64,000 nt of DNA from Brucellaceae bacterium (lineage in GTDB: Bacteria; Pseudomonadota; Alphaproteobacteria; Rhizobiales; Rhizobiaceae), in the NCBI GenBank assembly GCA_020637775.1, contig JACKJV010000002.1, positions 371,684-435,683 on the forward strand. The letters are read 5' to 3'. The translations under genes and the position numbers were made by a program. Below are positions 12,252 to 21,660 of the stretch, piece by piece (positions within the stretch are counted from its first letter, which is position 1; every line of letters begins with the position of its first letter). Under the pieces are notes generated by a model, which was given only the letters and a program-made list of their open reading frames with translations, was not told the DNA's origin and did no database searches.

Positions 12252-14570
12252 ATGGCCATGGGCATGGCAAATGTGAAATTCGGCTTCGGTGCATCGGCGC
12301 GCCGCGTGGAGGATCAGGCCTTCCTGACGGGCCAGGGCCGCTATACCGACGACATCGCCCCGCAAGGGTGCCTGCATGGTTATGTGCTGCGCTCGCCGGT
12401 GGCGGCCGGCACGTTCACGATGTCAGCCGATTCGCTTGAGGCCGCGCGCACCGCGCCGGGCGTGCATCTGGTACTGACCGGCGCGGACACGGCGGACCTG
12501 GGCGATCTGACCTCGCCCATGTACAGCGTGCTGCCGCAGTTGAAGGAAGAGACGCCGCGCAACATTCCGGTCCTGTGCCGCGATACGGTGCGCCACGTGG
12601 GCGACGCCGTGGCCTTCATCGTCGCCGAAAGCCGTGCCCAGGCCATGGACGCCGCAGAGCTGATCGAGGTGGACTATGAACCGTCCGCCGCCGTGACCGA
12701 GACGGCCAGGGCGCTCGATGCGGACGCACCGCTGGTGTGGCCTGATGCGAAGAACAATCACGCCTTCACCTATCATCGCGGCTCGGCGGATGAGGCCGAT
12801 GCCGCCTTCGCCAAGGCTGCCCATGTCACGAAGGTCGCCTTCGTCAACAACCGCCTCGTCTGCAACTACATGGAGCCGCGAGCGGCCATCGGCGACTGGC
12901 GCGACGATGGCATCACCCTGACCACGGGCTCGCAGGGCGTGTTCGGCATGCGCCGTCTGCTCTGCCAGAACGTTTTCCGCATCGAGCCGGAGCGCATGCG
13001 TGTCATCACGCCCGATGTCGGCGGCGGTTTCGGGCCGAAAACCTTTGTCTATCGTGAGTACCCGCTGGTGCTGGAAGCGTCGCGCCGTCTCGGCCGGCCG
13101 GTCAAGTGGACGGGCGACCGCACCGAGCATTTCCTGCAGGATGCCCAGGGCCGCGACAATGTCGTGGAGGCGGAAATGGCCATGGATGCCGAAGGCCGCT
13201 TCCTCGCCCTGCGGATCAACCTGATCGCGGCCATGGGCGCCTATGCCAACCAGTTCGGCCCCTTCATTCCCTGGGTCGGCACCTCCATGACCACCGGCGT
13301 CTATGACATCCCGGTCATCGACGTGACCGTGGAATGCGTCTACACCAATACCGTGCCGGTGGATGCCTATCGCGGCGCCGGCCGGCCCGAGGCCGCCCTG
13401 CTGATCGAGAAACTGGCCGACCAGTGCGCCCGCGACATGAACATGACGCCCGATGCGCTGCGTGCGGCAAACTTCATCCGGCCCGGACAGTTTCCCTACA
13501 CCACGGCCACCGGGCGCATGTATGACGTTGGCGAATTCGAGGGCCACATGCGCGCGGCCATGGAAAAGGCCGACTGGAACGGCTTCGAGTCTCGTGCGGC
13601 TGAAGCCCGCGAACGGGGCCTGATTCGCGGCATCGGCATGGCCACCTATATCGAGGCCTGTGCCTTTGCCGGCTCCGAGCCCGCGCATCTGAAACTGGAA
13701 GACAGCGGCGACGTCACCCTTTTCATCGGCACCCAGTCGAACGGCCAGGGCCATGCGACCGCCTATGCGCAATTCGTCGCCGACAAGCTGAACCTGCCGC
13801 TCGAACGCATTCATGTGCGCCAGGGCGACACCAACGAACTGGCCAATGGCGGCGGCACGGGCGGCTCGCGCTCGATACCGCTGGGCGGTGTGTCGGCCTC
13901 GCGCGCCGGCGAGGATCTGGCGGAAAAGCTGCGCCGGATCGCGGCATCGGAACTGGAAGCCGACGCCGCCGACATCGAGCTGGAAGACGGCCTCGCGCGC
14001 ATTGTCGGCACCGACCGCTCCATCTCCTTTGCGGCAATCGCGAAGGCGGCGAAGGATCCGGAAGACCTCAAGGGTTTCGGCGAGTTCAAGCAGGACGAGG
14101 CCACCTATCCGAACGGCACCCATGTCTGCGAAGTGGAGATCGACCCGCAGACCGGGGCCACCGAAATCGTGCGCTACACCATCGTCGACGATTTCGGCGC
14201 CACGGTGAACCCGATGTTGCTGGCCGGCCAGGTGCATGGCGGCGCGGTGCAGGGCATCGGCCAGGCATTGATGGAAAACACGGTTTATGACGACAGCGGC
14301 CAGCTGATCACCGCCACGTTCATGGACTATGCCATGCCGCGCGCCTCCGACATGCCGGCCTTCGATTTCGAGACCCGCAACGTGCCCTCGACCACCAATG
14401 CCATGGGCATCAAGGGAGCCGGCGAGGCCGGCACGATCGGCGCGACACCGGCGGCACTCAACGCCGTCACCGATGCGCTGTGGCGGGCCTGCGGCGTCTC
14501 CCACATCGAGATGCCGGCGACGCCCGAGCGTATCTGGCGCGCCATCGACCAGGCCGGCGGTGTGAAATGA
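12252..14570 (+). CDS. Form-II CoxL-like molybdenum hydroxylase large subunit
   Basis: This is the molybdopterin-binding subunit of the xanthine dehydrogenase/CO dehydrogenase family, which hydroxylates an unknown substrate. The active-site loop reads AYRGAGR (residues 372-378). That is the form-II signature and differs from AYxCSFR of true aerobic CO dehydrogenase, so CO oxidation is unlikely. Glu725 in GAGEAGT is the expected catalytic base. The cytosine-pterin binding domains appear intact over 772 residues. AAGGGAGAGG at 12241-12250 marks the start at 12252 (or 12258/12264); an in-frame extension to 12156 lacks a ribosome site. No FAD (CoxM) or 2Fe-2S (CoxS) subunit is encoded nearby, which is unusual. 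The downstream EamA transporter may supply or export the substrate. Confidence 0.88.
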   Translation: MAMGMANVKFGFGASARRVEDQAFLTGQGRYTDDIAPQGCLHGYVLRSPVAAGTFTMSADSLEAARTAPGVHLVLTGADTADLGDLTSPMYSVLPQLKEETPRNIPVLCRDTVRHVGDAVAFIVAESRAQAMDAAELIEVDYEPSAAVTETARALDADAPLVWPDAKNNHAFTYHRGSADEADAAFAKAAHVTKVAFVNNRLVCNYMEPRAAIGDWRDDGITLTTGSQGVFGMRRLLCQNVFRIEPERMRVITPDVGGGFGPKTFVYREYPLVLEASRRLGRPVKWTGDRTEHFLQDAQGRDNVVEAEMAMDAEGRFLALRINLIAAMGAYANQFGPFIPWVGTSMTTGVYDIPVIDVTVECVYTNTVPVDAYRGAGRPEAALLIEKLADQCARDMNMTPDALRAANFIRPGQFPYTTATGRMYDVGEFEGHMRAAMEKADWNGFESRAAEARERGLIRGIGMATYIEACAFAGSEPAHLKLEDSGDVTLFIGTQSNGQGHATAYAQFVADKLNLPLERIHVRQGDTNELANGGGTGGSRSIPLGGVSASRAGEDLAEKLRRIAASELEADAADIELEDGLARIVGTDRSISFAAIAKAAKDPEDLKGFGEFKQDEATYPNGTHVCEVEIDPQTGATEIVRYTIVDDFGATVNPMLLAGQVHGGAVQGIGQALMENTVYDDSGQLITATFMDYAMPRASDMPAFDFETRNVPSTTNAMGIKGAGEAGTIGATPAALNAVTDALWRACGVSHIEMPATPERIWRAIDQAGGVK

Positions 14571-14587
14571 CGGGCAGGTAGAGGCTC

Positions 14588-15544
14588 ATGGCGCAGGCTG
14601 CCGCCGCGGAAGGCACGGACGAGGAGCGCCCGCTTCTGGGCATTGGCCTGAAAATGGCATCGGTCACGGCATTCGTGACCATGTCGGCGCTCATCAAGGG
14701 CGCGGGGCAATTGCCGCCAGGCCAGATCGTCTTCTTCCGCTCGGCCTTCGCCATCCTTCCGATTCTCGTATGGCTGGCCCTGCGCGGCCAGATGCGCGGC
14801 CTGTTGCACACCAACCGGCTGAAGTCCCACATCCTGCGCGGGCTGTTCGGTGTCACGTCCATGGGTCTCGGCTTTTTCGGGCTGACGCGGCTGCCGCTGC
14901 CCGATGCGGTGACGCTGAACTATGCCAGCCCGCTCGTGGTGGTCATCTTTTCGGCCCTTTTCGTCGGCGAGTCGGTGCGTCTCTTCCGCTGGACCGCGGT
15001 CGTGGTCGGCCTGATCGGTGTGGTCATCATTTCATGGCCGAAGCTGACCCTGCTGACCACACCGGGCGGTATGGCCAATGACGAGGCGCTGGGCGTCATC
15101 GCCATTCTTTGCGCCGCCGTCATGACGGCGGCGGCGATGATCCAGGTGCGCGGACTGGTCAAGACAGAACGGACGCCGACCATCGTTCTGTATTTCTCGC
15201 TGACCGCCAGCGTGGTGGGTCTGGCCACGTGGTTCTTCGGCTGGGCGGACCTGACCCGCCTTCAGGTGGCCCTTCTGGTCATGGCCGGTTTTTGCGGCGG
15301 CATCGGCCAGATCCTGATGACGCAGAGCTACCGCCATGCGGCCATGTCCACCATCGCGCCCTTTGAATACACATCGATGATCCTGGCCGTCGTGATCGGC
15401 TACCTGGCATTCGGCGACCTGCCGACGGTCTGGACCCTGACGGGCGGCGCCATCGTCATCGGCTCGGGGCTGTTCATCATCTGGCGCGAACACCGCCTCG
15501 GCCTGGAACGGCGCGCGGCACGGCGCTTCCAGCCACCCCAATAG
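14588..15544 (+). CDS. DMT-superfamily transporter with two EamA domains
   Basis: The 318-residue inner-membrane protein has about ten hydrophobic segments arranged as two EamA repeats (about 18-150 and 165-300). This layout is typical of S-adenosylmethionine, amino-acid or metabolite exporters. The conserved pattern at the end of the first half (TLNYASPLVVVIFSALFVGE) supports the family. It starts 17 bp after the CoxL-like gene and is probably co-transcribed, so it may move that enzyme's substrate or product. The substrate cannot be named from sequence. It converges with the MFS gene 18 bp away. Confidence 0.9.
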   Translation: MAQAAAAEGTDEERPLLGIGLKMASVTAFVTMSALIKGAGQLPPGQIVFFRSAFAILPILVWLALRGQMRGLLHTNRLKSHILRGLFGVTSMGLGFFGLTRLPLPDAVTLNYASPLVVVIFSALFVGESVRLFRWTAVVVGLIGVVIISWPKLTLLTTPGGMANDEALGVIAILCAAVMTAAAMIQVRGLVKTERTPTIVLYFSLTASVVGLATWFFGWADLTRLQVALLVMAGFCGGIGQILMTQSYRHAAMSTIAPFEYTSMILAVVIGYLAFGDLPTVWTLTGGAIVIGSGLFIIWREHRLGLERRAARRFQPPQ

Positions 15545-15562
15545 GCGTCAGCTGAGCGCGTC

Positions 15563-16825
15563 TCAGCCGTTGAGGCGCTCCTCTTCGGGTACGTCCTCGA
15601 TGCGCGGGTCGAGTTGCAGGCTCTCCGGCGTCTGCGGCACGGCAGGCGTGATCACCTGATAATCGGTGCGGTCTTCCGCCGGCACCGCCTCGCGCCGCAT
15701 CGAACGCCAGAGGGCATAGCCGCCATAGACGGCAAAACCGACGCCAAGGCTCATGAAGACGCCTGACTTGCCGACCGCATCGATGATCGGACCGCCGGCC
15801 AGCGGTCCGGCTGTCGTGCCAAGCCCGTAGAAGATCAGGATGCCGCTTGAAATCTTCACGAAATCCTCCGGCTGGGCGATGTCGTTGGCATGCGCGCTCG
15901 CCAGCGCGTAAACGGGGAACAGGACCATGCCGAGGGCGAAGGTGAAGCAGAAGATGATCCACGGCGTGGTGGGGGCGATGATCGCCGCCGGAATGCAAAG
16001 GGCCGCGCCAAAGACACCGGCGCCGGCCATGACATAGCGCCGGTCCATGCGGTCCGACATGCGGCCGATGGGAAACTGCGCGATGATGCCGCCGAGCATC
16101 GCGAAGGCCAGCATGGTGGCGATCGTCAGGTCGGAAAGACCGGCCATCTTGCCGTAGACCGGCACGAAGAAGGACCAGATCGAAAACACCATGCCGGCCA
16201 TGAAGGCCCCCACCATGGCGGCAGGCGAGGCCCTGAACAGCCCCTTGAGGTCGATCGAGACCTGCGTGATCGGGCGTGGCGACTGGGCGCTCGTCAATGT
16301 CACCGGCAGAACGGCGGCGGCGAAAAGCAGCGCACAGACGATGAACAGCGCCTGCCTGGTCGGGTCGCCGGCCGGCGCCAGGTATTGGCCCGAAGCGACC
16401 GCGGCCATGGACACGATCATGTAGGCCGACATCACGGCGCCGCGCGTCTCGTTGGTCACACGCTCGTTCAGCCAGCTTTCCAGCACCATGTAGCTGCCGG
16501 CGACCGACGCGCCGGCGATCAGCCGGAAGGCCGCCCAGGCCAGGGGATCGACGACCAGCGCATGCAGCAGCAGCGAGGCGACCAGCAGCGTCTGCATGGC
16601 GGCGAAGACGCGGATATGGCCCACGCGCAGGACGAGGCGCGGCACCACCACGCAGCCCGCCGTGAAGGCCGCCGCATAGGCTGCACCGATCCAGCCGAGC
16701 GTCAGCGTCGACCAGTTTTCGGCCGTGGCCCGCAACGGGATCAGGATGCCGGCCAGGCCCACCCCGGCCACCATGAAGAAGGCGCTGAGCATGAGGGCGG
16801 CAATCGGGCGAATCTGTGCGAACAT
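15563..16825 (-). CDS. MFS transporter (YcaD-like)
   Basis: The 420-residue major-facilitator protein has about twelve membrane segments. The loop after segment 2 is replaced by VPRLVLRVGH, and GRMSDRMDRR lies in the central loop between the halves, as in other MFS proteins. LESWLNERVTNETRG is typical of the YcaD/UMF2 subgroup of unknown substrate. The last 45 residues are a hydrophilic cytoplasmic tail rich in Pro and Glu. The gene stands alone, divergent from the next gene with a 277-bp spacer. The ribosome site is weak. Confidence 0.88.
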   Translation of the reverse strand: MFAQIRPIAALMLSAFFMVAGVGLAGILIPLRATAENWSTLTLGWIGAAYAAAFTAGCVVVPRLVLRVGHIRVFAAMQTLLVASLLLHALVVDPLAWAAFRLIAGASVAGSYMVLESWLNERVTNETRGAVMSAYMIVSMAAVASGQYLAPAGDPTRQALFIVCALLFAAAVLPVTLTSAQSPRPITQVSIDLKGLFRASPAAMVGAFMAGMVFSIWSFFVPVYGKMAGLSDLTIATMLAFAMLGGIIAQFPIGRMSDRMDRRYVMAGAGVFGAALCIPAAIIAPTTPWIIFCFTFALGMVLFPVYALASAHANDIAQPEDFVKISSGILIFYGLGTTAGPLAGGPIIDAVGKSGVFMSLGVGFAVYGGYALWRSMRREAVPAEDRTDYQVITPAVPQTPESLQLDPRIEDVPEEERLNG

Positions 16826-17102
16826 GAAAAACCGGTATTGCTGGAGTTCGGGATATGCAGGTGGCTGCCTGCGCTGACCGCCTCGGGACGAGGGCTCTCA
16901 TGATTTGCCCGCCGGCGATGACGCGAATGCGACGCCTCGTATCGCATTCCGTTGCAAGCAGGAAAAAGCGCGATGCCGCGCGGCGTCAAGTCTCTGCCCG
17001 CAAAACGGATGATTTACCAGTTCCTGATGTTTCCGCTCCGCTTTACCGGGGGGAAGGCCTTGCCGGCCAATGATACCACGTCTGCGGGCAGGGAGTTCAT
17101 GC

Positions 17103-18797
17103 ATGCGAACCTATTGGAAGGCCCTTCTGGTTCTGGTTGCCATGGCATTGGTGATGGCCGTCGATGGCGTCGCCCTGGTCGCCGTGCTGTTGACCTTCGG
17201 GCTCGCCTTTCCGCTGGTTTTTGCGGCAACCGGTGCCCTCGCGCTCCTCTGCCTTTATCCGGCCGTTCGCGGCTGGAAGGACAACCGGGTTCGCGGTGTG
17301 CTGCTGAGCGCGGCCCTCGCGGCCATCGTCTTTGCCGGCCCCGCCATCGTGGGCGACTGGCAGGCCCGCCGCCTTGTCGCCGTCGCCACGTCCGCTGACG
17401 TCGCACCGCCTGCCATGCCGGAGAATCCCGGTTCGCTGGAAATACGCCGCCCGTCATCCGGGCATGACGGGCTGTTCGAGGGTTCTGGCGCGTGCGGGAG
17501 CGAATGCAGGGCGCTTCTGCGTTCGGGCCGTGTGGATTGGGTGCGCGTCGTCATGCTCGACATGCGCGGCAAGCCACTGGACGAACAACCGGTGCGCGTC
17601 CGGCTTGGCCGTGGCGATGACTGCGCCGCGCCCGGCTTTGCCGCTGACGGCGGCGACACCTGCATTCTCCAGTCTGCCGACGATGGCGCGCCCGCCGGCC
17701 TGGTGCTGAGTTTTGAAACCGGTAGCGGCAAGCGGGTCGAGGGCCTGACGGACAGGGGGTTCGCCGGGCCCCGCCGCATCTGGCGCGTGACCGCCCGCCG
17801 TCCGGGTGACGCGGCCCCGGTCCTGCGCCGGACCGCCGTCGAAATCAGGCGGCCTGCAATGCCGGCGATTGTTGGGCCGGAATTCAACGGCATGAACTCC
17901 GAAGGGATCCGCTTTCAGCAAACGGCGCGCAGGCATGGCGATGTCTCCCTTTCGGCCACGCTTGCCGCCCTCGGCCTGGCAGTGAACCCCGCTGCCATCG
18001 CCGAAGAGCGCACCGCCGCCGTCAGGACACGCGGTGAACCGCCTTCTGCCGCCACCACGCGCTCCATGGTCGCGGTGCTCGATCTGCCCCAGGCCGCGCC
18101 CTTCAGCCGCGATCAGGCCAGACCTGTTGCGCAATGGGTGATGCAGGCCCGCGCCATCCGTGACTGGACCCCGGAACGAACCGCGCTGTTCAGGCGGGTC
18201 CTGCGTGACAGGCGGATCCAGTCACCCACATTCGCCGATCAGATCTTCGCGCGTAACCCGGACCTTGCCCGCCAGATGCTGCCGGACCTGCTGGAGGTGC
18301 TGGAGACCGACGATGGCGAGGCAGTCTATACGCAGGCACGCCGGATCGCCTACAGCCTGGCCGATATCGACCCCGCCTTGCTGGCGCCCCATGCCACCCG
18401 CCTTGCCGCCCTGGCCCGGCGGGACGACCGCACCGGTCATGCCGTGCTGCTCGCCGCCGGTCGGCTCGGCATCGATCCGCGCCCGCTCCTCGTACCCTTT
18501 GCCGGCGAGGGTGACGCGCGCGGCGCCTCGGCGCTTGTGCGCCTGCGTGCCGCCTGCCGGGCGGAAGACCGCTGGGGCGAGGCGCTCGTGCCGCCTCTGA
18601 AGGACGCGCTGCGGGACGTGCGGGGAACGCCCGGCTTCAGGCGCGATTTCGTGGATGCTGCCGCCCGTGCGCTGGCCCGGTTCGGCGAAACCGACCATCT
18701 GCGTGCCACGCTGCCCGGCCTCGGCTGGGATGAACGCCGCATCGAAAACACCATCCGCCGCGCCGGCCGCGAGAGCCGCAACGGCCCCGACTGCTGA
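17103..18797 (+). CDS. Unrecognised membrane-anchored protein
   Basis: I do not recognise this 564-residue protein. The N-terminus (about residues 5-95) has three or four hydrophobic segments. The remainder is hydrophilic and presumably periplasmic. The middle region (about 130-270) contains CGSECRALLRSGRVDWV, with paired cysteines that could form a disulfide, and an apparent beta-rich fold. The last 250 residues are alpha-helical with repeated Leu/Ala/Arg patterns reminiscent of HEAT-like repeats (PDLLEVLETDD, PLLVPFAGEGD). AGGGAG seven bases before 17103 selects this ATG over the longer in-frame start at 17070. It converges with the glycosylase gene, 4 bp away. Real coding is supported by length, the ribosome site and codon bias. 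Confidence 0.75.
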   Translation: MRTYWKALLVLVAMALVMAVDGVALVAVLLTFGLAFPLVFAATGALALLCLYPAVRGWKDNRVRGVLLSAALAAIVFAGPAIVGDWQARRLVAVATSADVAPPAMPENPGSLEIRRPSSGHDGLFEGSGACGSECRALLRSGRVDWVRVVMLDMRGKPLDEQPVRVRLGRGDDCAAPGFAADGGDTCILQSADDGAPAGLVLSFETGSGKRVEGLTDRGFAGPRRIWRVTARRPGDAAPVLRRTAVEIRRPAMPAIVGPEFNGMNSEGIRFQQTARRHGDVSLSATLAALGLAVNPAAIAEERTAAVRTRGEPPSAATTRSMVAVLDLPQAAPFSRDQARPVAQWVMQARAIRDWTPERTALFRRVLRDRRIQSPTFADQIFARNPDLARQMLPDLLEVLETDDGEAVYTQARRIAYSLADIDPALLAPHATRLAALARRDDRTGHAVLLAAGRLGIDPRPLLVPFAGEGDARGASALVRLRAACRAEDRWGEALVPPLKDALRDVRGTPGFRRDFVDAAARALARFGETDHLRATLPGLGWDERRIENTIRRAGRESRNGPDC

Positions 18798-18801
18798 TCG
18801 C

Positions 18802-19662
18802 TCAGCCGGTCTCCAGATTCCGCAGGCGCATCTTCAGCGACAGGAAGTCCTTCCAGGCGAAAGCCTTGTGCGCCGGATTGCGCAGCAGATAAGCCGGGTG
18901 CAGCGTTGGAAGGACCGGTACCTCGACACCCGATGGCGTGCGGTGGACGAGCCATGAGCCACGGGTGCGCATGATGCTGTCATTGCGCCCTGTCAGCACC
19001 GCCATGGAAGGCCGGCCGAGGGCAAGGATGACATGGGGCGCGGCCAGTTCGATGTGACGTTCGAGGAACGGCCGGCAAATCTCGGTCTCATGCGGTGTCG
19101 GCGTGCGGTTGCCCGGCGGGCGCCATGGAATGACATTGGTGATATAGGCGCTGGTCCGGTCGCGGCCGATGGCGGCCAGCATGCGGTCGAGCAATTGGCC
19201 CGACCGGCCGACGAAGGGCAGGCCCTGCAGGTCCTCGTCGCGCCCCGGCGCCTCGCCGATCACCATCAGGCCGGATGCCGGGTTTCCGTCGCCGAACACG
19301 AAGCTCTTGGCCGTGACCTTCAGGTTGCAACCGTCGAAACCGGAAAACAGCGTCTTCAGTTCATCCAGGCTTGCCGCCGATCGCGCCATGTCGCGCGCGC
19401 GCGCCACTTGCGCTTCATCGGGTACGGCGGCTGTTGCGGAAGGAATGGCCGGGGGCGGGGGAGGGGCAGCCTTGCCGGGCGAAGGTGTCCGCTCCCGGTT
19501 CCGCGCCGGCCCGCCCGGTTCTGCGTCGCGTGCCGCGCGCGCCTCCCGCTGCGCCTGCTTCAGCCGCTGCGCCTCGGCGAACCGGTCGCCCGGGGTGTCG
19601 TCCAACACCCAGTCCACGCCCGCGTCGCGGTAGAAGTGCAGGAGGCCGGCCAGATCGTTCAT
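18802..19662 (-). CDS. Uracil-DNA glycosylase, family 4-like
   Basis: It removes uracil from DNA to start base-excision repair. Motif A is GEAPGRDED and motif B is HPAYLLRNP, both diagnostic of family 4 and its relatives. ITNVIPWRPPGNRTPT and FVGRSGQLLDRM are also conserved. The N-terminal 90 residues are a Pro/Ala/Arg-rich spacer. Only two cysteines occur in the mature part (GCNLK and EICRPF), whereas classical family-4 enzymes bind a 4Fe-4S cluster with four; the cluster may be absent here. The start is uncertain: 19662 (MNDLAGLLHFYRDAGVDW) is chosen from conservation, with 19680 and 19830 also possible. The neighbour ETF-QO is a familiar Rhizobiales pairing. Confidence 0.88.
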   Translation of the reverse strand: MNDLAGLLHFYRDAGVDWVLDDTPGDRFAEAQRLKQAQREARAARDAEPGGPARNRERTPSPGKAAPPPPPAIPSATAAVPDEAQVARARDMARSAASLDELKTLFSGFDGCNLKVTAKSFVFGDGNPASGLMVIGEAPGRDEDLQGLPFVGRSGQLLDRMLAAIGRDRTSAYITNVIPWRPPGNRTPTPHETEICRPFLERHIELAAPHVILALGRPSMAVLTGRNDSIMRTRGSWLVHRTPSGVEVPVLPTLHPAYLLRNPAHKAFAWKDFLSLKMRLRNLETG

Positions 19663-19791
19663 GGAAAAGAGCAGTGCCATGCCGGCCCGCCCGGCGCAAG
19701 GCATGTCTCGGGCCTGTGACGTTTTCGTTGACGCAAGCCGCCGGAGGCTGTCGGCAAGGTCCGGCGCCGGTGGACTGCGGCCGGCAAAATA

Positions 19792-19807
19792 TTGACGTGG
19801 ACGTAAA
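19792..19807 (+). promoter_or_regulatory. ACGT-N2-ACGT box upstream of ETF-QO (candidate MerR/LiuR-type operator)
   Basis: TTGACGTGGACGTAAA shares 11 of 16 positions with a box in the DUF2147 promoter (27929-27944, minus strand); the joint pattern is TTkACGTkkACGTwAr. It resembles, from memory, the operator of the MerR-family branched-chain amino-acid regulator LiuR, whose regulon includes ETF and ETF-QO genes. TTGACG here could also be a -35 element. No merR gene is in the window. Confidence 0.4.
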
Positions 19808-19829
19808 GGTAAATTATTTGGGAGGATCA

Positions 19830-19889
19830 ATGGCCGAAATCGGTCTTGCCTGTGCCTGTGCGGTTTTCTTGGCTCTTGCCTTGCGCTAA
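19830..19889 (+). CDS. 19-codon leader-like small ORF ahead of ETF-QO
   Basis: A strong ribosome site (GGGAGGA, 19820-19826) precedes ATG at 19830. The ORF encodes MAEIGLACACAVFLALALR and stops at 19889, 53 bp before the ETF-QO start. The peptide is hydrophobic with two cysteines, resembling a tiny membrane peptide or a leader. It lies directly downstream of the ACGT box. Translation is plausible but unproven, and no family is recognised. Confidence 0.35.
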   Translation: MAEIGLACACAVFLALALR

Positions 19890-19942
19890 GGGCAGGGGAT
19901 GATAAGGCAGGCCGGATCGAGGCTTACCCGGCGGAGGAACCG

Positions 19943-21634
19943 ATGAGCGAAGTTGAACGCGAAAGCATGGAATTCGATGTCGTGATCGTGGGCGCGGGCC
20001 CGGCCGGCCTGTCGGCGGCGATCCGGCTCAAGCAGGTCAATCCGGACATTTCGGTCGTCGTGTTGGAAAAGGGTGGCGAAGTGGGCGCGCATATCCTCTC
20101 CGGCGCGGTCGTCGATCCCATCGCGATCAACCGCCTCCTGCCGGACTGGAAGGACGATCCGGATCACCCCTTCCGCACGCCCGTCACCGATGACCACTTC
20201 CTCTGGCTTGGGCCCGCCGGCTCGTTGCGCCTGCCGAATTTCGCCATGCCGCCGCTGATGAACAATCACGGCAATTACATCGTCTCGCTGGGCAATGTCT
20301 GCCGCTGGCTGGCCGCCAGGGCCGAGGAACTGGGCGTGGAGATCTATCCGGGCTTCGCTGCCGCCGAAGTGCTGTATGACAACAACGGCGCTGTGATTGG
20401 CGTGGCGACGGGCGACATGGGCATTGGCCGCGATGGCGAGCCGGGACCGAACTTTGCGCCGGGCATGGCCCTGCTTGGCAAGTATACGCTGATCGGCGAA
20501 GGGGTGCGCGGATCGCTGGCCAAGCAGCTCATCGCGAAATTCGATCTGGCCCGCGACAGCGAGCCGGGCAAGTTCGGCATCGGCCTCAAGGAACTGTGGG
20601 AAGTGAAGCCGGAAAACCACCGGCCGGGCCTCGTCCAGCACTCCTTCGGCTGGCCGCTGGACGGGCGCACCGGCGGTGGCTCCTTCCTCTATCATCTGGA
20701 GGACAACCTCGTCGCCGTCGGCTTCGTGCTGCATCTGAACTACCAGAATCCCTATCTCTCGCCCTTCGAGGAGTTCCAGCGCTTCAAGACCCACCCGGCC
20801 ATCGCGCCGGTTTTCGAGGGCGGCAAGCGGCTGTCCTACGGCGCGCGTGCCATCACCGAGGGTGGCTGGCAGTCGGTGCCGAAGCTGACCTTCCCCGGTG
20901 GCGCGCTGATTGGCTGTTCGGCCGGTTTCGTCAACGTGCCGCGCATCAAGGGTTCCCACAATGCCATGCTGTCAGGCATGCTGGCCGCGGAAAAGGTGGC
21001 AGAGGCCATTGCCGCGGACCGGGCGCAGGATGAGCTGGACGCTTATGAGAATGAATGGCGGGGCACCGACATTGGCAAGGACCTGAAGAAGGTCCGCAAC
21101 GTCAAGCCGCTCTGGTCGCGTTTCGGCACCATGCTGGGCGTCGGGCTGGGCGGGCTGGACATGTGGACCAACCAGCTTTTCGGCCTCTCGCTGTTCGGCA
21201 CCCTCAAGCATGGCAAGACCGACGCGGCTGCACTCGGGAAGGCAAAGAACTTCAAGCCGATCGCCTATCCCAGGCCTGATGGTGTGCTGACCTTCGACCG
21301 CCTGTCCTCGGTCTTCCTGTCGAATACCAACCACGAGGAAGATCAGCCCATCCACCTGCAGGTCAAGGATCCGGCCTTGCAATATTCCTCCGAACTCAAG
21401 GAATTTGCCGGCCCGTCGACGCGCTATTGCCCGGCCGGCGTCTATGAATGGGTGGACGCGGAAGGCAATGCCATTCCCGCCGGCGAGATGACGTCGGCAG
21501 GGTCGGAAGCGCGTTTCGTCATCAATGCGCAGAACTGCGTCCACTGCAAGACCTGCGACATCAAGGATCCCAACCAGAACATCAACTGGGTGCCACCGCA
21601 GGGCGGTGAGGGGCCGGTCTATCCGAACATGTGA
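19943..21634 (+). CDS. Electron-transfer flavoprotein:ubiquinone oxidoreductase
   Basis: This inner-membrane iron-sulfur flavoenzyme passes electrons from ETF, reduced by acyl-CoA dehydrogenases such as the Ivd encoded at 33 kb, to ubiquinone. The FAD-binding motif GAGPAGLSAAIRLKQ lies near residue 16. A C-terminal 4Fe-4S ferredoxin domain contains Cys496 (RYCPAG), Cys532, Cys535 and Cys538 (CVHCKTC). Length 563 is typical. GGAGGA sits six bases before the ATG. The ACGT box and the small ORF upstream suggest dedicated control. A strong terminator follows at 21661. Confidence 0.97.
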   Translation: MSEVERESMEFDVVIVGAGPAGLSAAIRLKQVNPDISVVVLEKGGEVGAHILSGAVVDPIAINRLLPDWKDDPDHPFRTPVTDDHFLWLGPAGSLRLPNFAMPPLMNNHGNYIVSLGNVCRWLAARAEELGVEIYPGFAAAEVLYDNNGAVIGVATGDMGIGRDGEPGPNFAPGMALLGKYTLIGEGVRGSLAKQLIAKFDLARDSEPGKFGIGLKELWEVKPENHRPGLVQHSFGWPLDGRTGGGSFLYHLEDNLVAVGFVLHLNYQNPYLSPFEEFQRFKTHPAIAPVFEGGKRLSYGARAITEGGWQSVPKLTFPGGALIGCSAGFVNVPRIKGSHNAMLSGMLAAEKVAEAIAADRAQDELDAYENEWRGTDIGKDLKKVRNVKPLWSRFGTMLGVGLGGLDMWTNQLFGLSLFGTLKHGKTDAAALGKAKNFKPIAYPRPDGVLTFDRLSSVFLSNTNHEEDQPIHLQVKDPALQYSSELKEFAGPSTRYCPAGVYEWVDAEGNAIPAGEMTSAGSEARFVINAQNCVHCKTCDIKDPNQNINWVPPQGGEGPVYPNM

Positions 21635-21660
21635 TCCCGTCTTTTCGACGCGCATTGCAC

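Noticed and set aside
12423..14504. A 693-residue minus-strand frame
   Set aside because: Antisense of the CoxL-like gene, with no recognisable domain.
12252..14570. Aerobic CO dehydrogenase large subunit
   Set aside because: The active-site loop is AYRGAGR, not AYxCSFR, and the medium and small subunits are missing.
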